Source: Cyanobacteriota bacterium
Lineage (GTDB): Bacteria > Cyanobacteriota > Cyanobacteriia > Leptolyngbyales > Leptolyngbyaceae
Length of the DNA stretch: 9,607 nt
Direction: 5' to 3'
Assembly: GCA_027482985.1 (NCBI GenBank)
Contig: JAIXVO010000389.1
Span: 1-9,607 of the forward strand
A program made the translations under genes and the position numbers. The first letter of the stretch is position 1; each line of letters opens with the position of its first letter. Of the stretch, positions 6,612 to 9,607 are shown piece by piece. The notes beneath the pieces are model-generated. The model saw only the letters and a list, made by a program, of their open reading frames with translations, was not told where the DNA came from and did not search any database.

Positions 6612-6670
6612 ACTTCAGTTATTCAAGACCAGTCATCTATTTTAGACTAGAGGGCGGCATTAACTGAAGT
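6612..6670. repeat. Perfect 10-bp inverted repeat between divergent genes
   Basis: ACTTCAGTTA (6612-6621) and TAACTGAAGT (6661-6670) are exact reverse complements 39 bp apart. One arm ends just before the pdhB ATG; the other overlaps the likely -35 region of pdhB. It could be a pair of operator half-sites spanning the pdhB promoter, or a leader hairpin if transcription starts further upstream. Confidence 0.6.
6639..6644 (-). promoter_or_regulatory. Candidate -10 element of pdhB
   Basis: TAAAAT on the minus strand, about 30 bases before the pdhB ATG. No good -35 is present at 17 bp; that position falls within the right arm of the inverted repeat (TTCAGT). Confidence 0.35.
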
Positions 6671-6703
6671 CTAATAAAATTGCGAGCGGTACCAGCACTC
6701 TCT

Positions 6704-6711
6704 GTTACAAT
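6704..6711 (+). promoter_or_regulatory. Extended -10 promoter of the DprA-like gene
   Basis: TGTTACAAT (6703-6711) is an extended -10 (TG-N-TACAAT) on the plus strand. Expected start is near 6718, which excludes a TTG at 6680 and leaves a leader of about 22 bases before the TTG at 6740. A weak TTGCGA lies 20 bp upstream. Confidence 0.5.
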
Positions 6712-6739
6712 AGCTCCGTTGTGCAGCCGGAAAGCATCG

Positions 6740-7243
6740 TTGAGTCAGTCCATCAACATTCCCAAAGTCGATGATTTTTTGCAGGAATTGGCAACTATCC
6801 AGCAGACAGGCTCTAAGCGCATTGCATTGCTGGGGTCGCGACATGTGCCAATCACGCATCAAAAGCTCATTGAGATTATGTGTTACGCGCTGGTGCTGGA
6901 AGGCAATCGACTGATTACATCCGGCGCGACAGGCGCAAATTCCGCAGCCATTCGGGGGGCGATGAGAGCCGATCCGTCTCTGCTCACCGTGATTTTGCCG
7001 CAGAGCTTAGACCGCCAGCCGCGCGAATCGCGAGAGCAACTGGAACAGGTGATGCATCTGGTGGAAAATCCGGATAACGATAATCTCTCGTTAGCGGAAG
7101 CCAGCGCCATTTGCAACCAGGAAATCATTTCTCGCTGTCAGCAACTCATTTGCTTTGCCTTCCATGACAGTGCTACTCTCCTCAAAACCTGCCAGGATGC
7201 GGAGGATCAGCGGAAGATTGTGACGCTGTTCTATTTTGATTAG
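6740..7243 (+). CDS. Stand-alone DprA-like Rossmann-fold protein (DNA recombination-mediator protein A family)
   Basis: This is a 167-aa protein resembling the Rossmann core of DprA/Smf and LOG-like proteins. Residues KRIALLGSRHVPITHQKLIE give the beta strand and loop typical of the DprA 'GSR' motif. RLITSGATGANSAAIRGAMR matches the DprA 'SGgA.GID..AH..AL' block, here with Asn-Ser in place of the usual Asp residues, and LTVILPQSLDRQPRE follows the next strand. It ends at VVTLFYFD-like IVTLFYFD with no winged-helix or SAM domain, so it is far shorter than full DprA (about 360 aa). The start is TTG at 6740 (reads MSQSINIPKVDDF), with GGAAAG six bases upstream and a promoter at 6703-6711. The in-frame TTG at 6680 would precede the promoter. 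Function in DNA uptake or recombination is by family name only; a nucleotide-binding role is equally plausible. Confidence 0.8.
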   Translation: MSQSINIPKVDDFLQELATIQQTGSKRIALLGSRHVPITHQKLIEIMCYALVLEGNRLITSGATGANSAAIRGAMRADPSLLTVILPQSLDRQPRESREQLEQVMHLVENPDNDNLSLAEASAICNQEIISRCQQLICFAFHDSATLLKTCQDAEDQRKIVTLFYFD

Positions 7244-7300
7244 GGCAGGAGATAGGGGGCAGGAGTTAGAAGGCAGGAAGCAGGAGTCAGCAGGCGGAAG
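7244..7300 (+). repeat. Purine-rich degenerate repeat (GGCAGGAG units)
   Basis: GGCAGGAG occurs at 7244-7251 and 7258-7265, followed by GGCAGGAA (7272-7279) and GCAGGAG (7280-7286), spaced about 14 and 8 bases. It starts directly after the DprA-like stop codon. Short degenerate repeats of this kind are frequent between cyanobacterial genes. Confidence 0.55.
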
Positions 7301-7385
7301 CTTGACCTGGGCTGGGAGCCTGTTTAGCTTTGAGGAGCGATCGCGCTTGTCGAATTTCTGATTTCTGCTCAATTTTGTCCGCCAT
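7287..7385 (-). CDS. Possible 32-aa small protein (uncertain)
   Basis: An ATG at 7385 on the minus strand opens 32 codons to a TGA at 7287, reading MADKIEQKSEIRQARSLLKA and then a proline/glutamine-rich end. AGGA lies six bases before the ATG, a good Shine-Dalgarno sequence. The product is charged and helix-prone at first. The reading frame contains one HIP1 site and ends in repeat sequence, so it may be chance. No homology recognised. Confidence 0.25.
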   Translation of the reverse strand: MADKIEQKSEIRQARSLLKAKQAPSPGQASAC

Positions 7386-7404
7386 TGATGTTCCTATGCT
7401 GGGA

Positions 7405-7446
7405 TTAGAGCCGTACCAGCGGCGCGTCTCCACAACATTTGGGGGC
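7405..7446. repeat. Diverged third copy of the palindromic repeat near 770-870
   Basis: TTAGAGCCGTACCAGCGGCG, then CGTCTC (7425-7430), followed after six bases by ATTTGGGGG. This aligns with the GTAGAGACG...GGGGGCACGTCTC...ATTGGGGG layout of copies 1 and 2 at most positions. The left arm has decayed (TAGAGCCG), so the hairpin is weaker. The neighbouring pyrimidine-rich tract is G-rich on the minus strand, paralleling the G-rich tract beside copies 1 and 2. Confidence 0.5.
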
Positions 7447-7510
7447 TTTTCCCCGTGACCTTCTTCTATCTTCTGGCTCCTGGCTTCCTTCTCCTCCCTC
7501 CCCCTCCCTC
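7447..7510 (-). repeat. Pyrimidine-rich low-complexity tract downstream of murF
   Basis: On the minus strand this reads as a G/A-rich stretch (GGAGGGAGGGGGAGGGAGG and onward) right after the murF stop. It has three G3+ runs but not the fourth needed for a canonical quadruplex. It could pair imperfectly with the purine tract at 7244-7300 only as antiparallel RNA. No clear terminator for murF is visible; a short GGGGcttttCCCC hairpin near 7442-7455 has no T tail. Confidence 0.5.
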
Positions 7511-8899
7511 CTATCCATAATTCTGGCAAAATTGCTCGACGACGCGATCGAGACCAACAGCACGGGAGGCTTTGAATAAGAGGCGATCGCCCGGTTGCAC
7601 AGCGGATTTTAACCATTGCACGATGGCATCGGGTTGCGTGAAGCATTGGGTGGGCACGGTGGCTGCGCCTTGGTGCAGGGCGGCGGCTTCGGCGGGATCG
7701 GCGAGGATGAGCAGGTGGTCTAACTGGAGTTGGTGGACAGCGTGCCCAACTTGTTGATGAAATTCCAGCGATCGCGCCCCTAATTCTTTCATCGTGCCCA
7801 GAATAGCAATATGCCGTTGACCGGGGGTTTGGGCCAGCAATTGTAAGGAGGCCAGCATCGACTCTAATCCGGCGTTGTAGGTTTCATCCAAAATCACCAC
7901 ATCATTGGGCAAATCGCGACGCTGGGCGCGGCCTCCAGGCAATTGCAGGGTGAAGCCGGAAGTGAGCGGTGTCCAACTTAGTCCCAGCGTTTTGGCAACC
8001 GTGAGAGCGGCAAGATAATTGAGGGCATTGTGGCGACCGGGTAGCGGTAAGGGTAACTCGCATCCGGCAACGTGTAAGGTATCGGTGGAACTCAGTTGAG
8101 CCTGAACATCGCCTCCCGTGAGGCCAAAGGTGAGCGTTTTTCCTGACCACACCGTTGCCGCCATTGCTCTTAACAGTGGGTTGTCGTAATTGAGAATGGC
8201 AATCCCGTCCGACGGCATTTCGGCCAGCAATTCACATTTTGCCTGGGCGATCGCCTGCTCTGATCCCAAACGACCGATGTGAGCTGTTCCCACATTCGTA
8301 ATGACGGCGATATCCGGCTGGGCCATCTGACTCAGAAGGGCAATCTCCCCCAAGCCCCGCATGCCCATCTCCACGATCGCCACCTGATGCTCCGCACCCA
8401 ATTCCAGCAGCGTTTTCGGCACCCCCACCTCATTGTTGTAGTTGGCCTGACTTTTGAGAATAGCTGGTGTCGCCCCCGCTGGTGCCATCACCCGCTCCAG
8501 CACAGCAGCAATCAATTCCTTCGTCGTTGTTTTGCCCACCGATCCCGTCACGGCAATTACTGGGATCGCAAACTGCGTCCGCCACCACTGGGCGATCGCC
8601 TGATACGCCTGCAACGTATCCGCCACTTGCAACAAGGGAAAAGCTTGCTCGGCAATCCAGGCAGGCGGATTAAATTGGCGATCGACAATCGCCGCGATCG
8701 CGCCTCGGGTTCGCGCTACATCCAAAAATTGATGTCCATCAAAGGTGTCGCCGCGTAGAGCCAAGAACACATCTCCTGCTTGTAAGGTGCGCGTATCTGT
8801 TGTGATGCGAGCAAGGGGCGGTTGTGGTACTGCCGGAAAATATAGCGGCACTGCGTTCAACAGCGGAATTAATTGCGCGGGCGAAACTTGACAAACCAT
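7511..8899 (-). CDS. murF: UDP-N-acetylmuramoyl-tripeptide--D-alanyl-D-alanine ligase (MurF)
   Basis: MurF adds D-Ala-D-Ala to UDP-MurNAc-tripeptide with ATP, the last cytoplasmic step of peptidoglycan precursor synthesis. The 462-aa product has the three Mur ligase domains. With numbering from the TTG two codons before the ATG, the ATP P-loop is VTGSVGKTTTKE (119-130). NYNNEVGVP lies at 155-163, VEMGMRGLGEI at about 178-188 and NVGTAHIGRLGS at 204-215. Lys223 (AKCEL) is the likely carbamoylated lysine. PGRHNALNYLAA (289-300), ILDETYNAGLESM (338-350), GTMKELG (370-376) and FKASRAVGLDRVVE (444-457) complete the set. No part is missing. The preferred start is the ATG at 8899 (MVCQVSPAQL), with AGGGC upstream; the TTG at 8905 is an alternative. 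The gene follows the rffA terminator on the same strand, so it is transcribed separately. Confidence 0.97.
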   Translation of the reverse strand: MVCQVSPAQLIPLLNAVPLYFPAVPQPPLARITTDTRTLQAGDVFLALRGDTFDGHQFLDVARTRGAIAAIVDRQFNPPAWIAEQAFPLLQVADTLQAYQAIAQWWRTQFAIPVIAVTGSVGKTTTKELIAAVLERVMAPAGATPAILKSQANYNNEVGVPKTLLELGAEHQVAIVEMGMRGLGEIALLSQMAQPDIAVITNVGTAHIGRLGSEQAIAQAKCELLAEMPSDGIAILNYDNPLLRAMAATVWSGKTLTFGLTGGDVQAQLSSTDTLHVAGCELPLPLPGRHNALNYLAALTVAKTLGLSWTPLTSGFTLQLPGGRAQRRDLPNDVVILDETYNAGLESMLASLQLLAQTPGQRHIAILGTMKELGARSLEFHQQVGHAVHQLQLDHLLILADPAEAAALHQGAATVPTQCFTQPDAIVQWLKSAVQPGDRLLFKASRAVGLDRVVEQFCQNYG

Positions 8900-8980
8900 G
8901 AACAAGGCCCTGGGTGAAGAAACGGTCTAGCTGCCATTGAACGTTGAAGCGGTCACCTTGACAACCCTCTCCATAAAAAA

Positions 8981-9011
8981 AGTGGAGAGCAGAAATGCAT
9001 CTGCCTCCACT
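8981..9011 (-). terminator. Intrinsic terminator of the rffA-type gene
   Basis: AGTGGAG (8981-8987) pairs with CTCCACT (9005-9011), and inner GCAGA/TCTGC (8989-8993, 9000-9004) extends the stem past one bulged A, with a six-base loop. On the minus strand seven T residues follow immediately (complement of 8975-8981). It lies about 87 bases after the stop at 9098 and just before murF. Confidence 0.85.
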
Positions 9012-9097
9012 ACTCTCACCTCATATTCAAATCATGCTGGGATCAGGAACCCAATGGATTGGCTCTGCCGACCAGCACCAGTGGAGCCCCGACCGCG

Positions 9098-9607
9098 TTA
9101 AACCGCAGCCGCAGAACGATCAGGCTGGATGGCCTTCTGTTGCTGATAGGACGGGTAGAGCATTGAGCGCACATTCCACTGTGACCCTAGCGCTTCATAT
9201 ACCAGCCCAATAATCCGATCAATTTCTTCGACGGTCATGTTGGCCGACATGGGCAGCCGCAACAGGCGATCGCTCAAGTCATTGGTCACCGTCATCGCCC
9301 CAACCGTCCGCCCAAACTTTTGGCCGGCCGGAGAGCTATGTAACGGGACGTAGTGGAAGGTGGCTTGCACCCCGTTGGCTTTCAAATGCGCCAACACCTG
9401 AGTCCGCTGTGCCAAAGTTGGCAACAGCAAATAGTAAATGTGGGCATTGTGTTCGCACTCCATCGGAATTTGGGGACGGCTCACAATCCCGTCTCCAGCC
9501 AATTTGGCAAACGCCCAGTGATAGCGATGCCAGAACTTCAAGCGCTGCTCCGTGATGGCTTCGCCTTGCTCCAGTTGCGAACACAGGAAAGCCGCAGTGA
9601 GTTCACT
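9098..9607 (-). CDS. rffA: dTDP-4-amino-4,6-dideoxygalactose transaminase (WecE/RffA type), 5' end outside window
   Basis: This is the C-terminal part of a PLP-dependent DegT/DnrJ/EryC1/StrS aminotransferase that aminates a dTDP-keto sugar for surface polysaccharide synthesis. The frame is open to the right edge (9607) and ends with TAA at 9098, giving 169 codons plus the stop. SELTAAFLCSQLEQGEAITE and QRLKFWHRYHWAFAKL correspond to the WecE region after the active-site lysine. NAHIYYLLLPTLAQRTQVL, ATFHYVPLHSSPAGQKFGR and SDRLLRLPMSANMTVEEID match WecE closely (E. coli FHYIPLHGCPAGEHFG). The PLP-binding lysine lies outside the window. A codon near 9541 that reads TTG is internal, not the start. 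A C-terminal extension past the usual end (GSQWNVRSMLYPSYQQQK onward) is present. Family assignment is firm; the exact sugar is inferred. Confidence 0.85.
   Translation of the reverse strand, partial: SELTAAFLCSQLEQGEAITEQRLKFWHRYHWAFAKLAGDGIVSRPQIPMECEHNAHIYYLLLPTLAQRTQVLAHLKANGVQATFHYVPLHSSPAGQKFGRTVGAMTVTNDLSDRLLRLPMSANMTVEEIDRIIGLVYEALGSQWNVRSMLYPSYQQQKAIQPDRSAAAV

Noticed and set aside
7386..7646. A longer minus-strand open frame continuing upstream of the 32-aa frame
   Set aside because: It overlaps the murF 3' end in another frame and consists largely of repeat-derived residues; only the short 3' part has a ribosome site.
8279..8758. A 159-codon plus-strand open frame
   Set aside because: It lies wholly inside murF on the opposite strand, has no recognisable domain, and murF has all its family motifs.

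Overview
The window looks like part of a filamentous or unicellular cyanobacterial chromosome. Two things support this. The octamer GCGATCGC (HIP1) occurs about 19 times in 9.6 kb, in genes and between them. There is also a full-length photosystem I iron-sulfur subunit gene, psaC. Most genes lie on the minus strand; the two clear plus-strand genes are an orphan Hpt protein and a DprA-like protein. The layout is ordinary chromosomal housekeeping, with no prophage, insertion sequence, CRISPR array or RNA gene that I can support.

Left part (1-2600): the 3'-truncated minus-strand gene of a LivM-type branched-chain amino acid ABC permease begins at 673. It is followed by a 360-bp spacer holding a G-rich tandem repeat with a canonical G-quadruplex pattern and two copies of a small palindromic repeat. 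Next comes a plus-strand gene for a histidine-phosphotransfer (Hpt, CheA P1-like) protein. Its end converges with psaC on a shared, probably bidirectional terminator.

Middle (2600-5600): a membrane-bound class III adenylate cyclase (two membrane segments, HAMP, cyclase domain) lies behind a gene for a 46-residue single-helix membrane protein. A strong terminator hairpin separates the two. Then come a dispersed-repeat palindrome and an anchored or exported SGNH/GDSL hydrolase.

Right part (5600-9607): pdhB (pyruvate dehydrogenase E1 beta) is divergent from a stand-alone DprA-like Rossmann protein, across an intergenic region containing a perfect 10-bp inverted repeat. A repeat-rich spacer follows, with a third, diverged copy of the palindromic repeat seen near 800. 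Then murF (last cytoplasmic enzyme of peptidoglycan precursor synthesis), a strong terminator, and the 3' end of a WecE/RffA-type sugar aminotransferase that runs off the right edge.

The genes do not form one pathway. They are mostly single-gene transcription units, each with its own terminator or promoter: central carbon (pdhB), photosynthesis (psaC), cAMP signalling (cyclase), phosphotransfer signalling (Hpt) and cell envelope (murF, rffA). No clear new multi-gene system is visible. The most interesting items are the 46-aa membrane protein and its terminator, the inverted repeat between pdhB and the DprA-like gene, the shared palindromic repeat family, and the stand-alone Hpt and DprA-like proteins.
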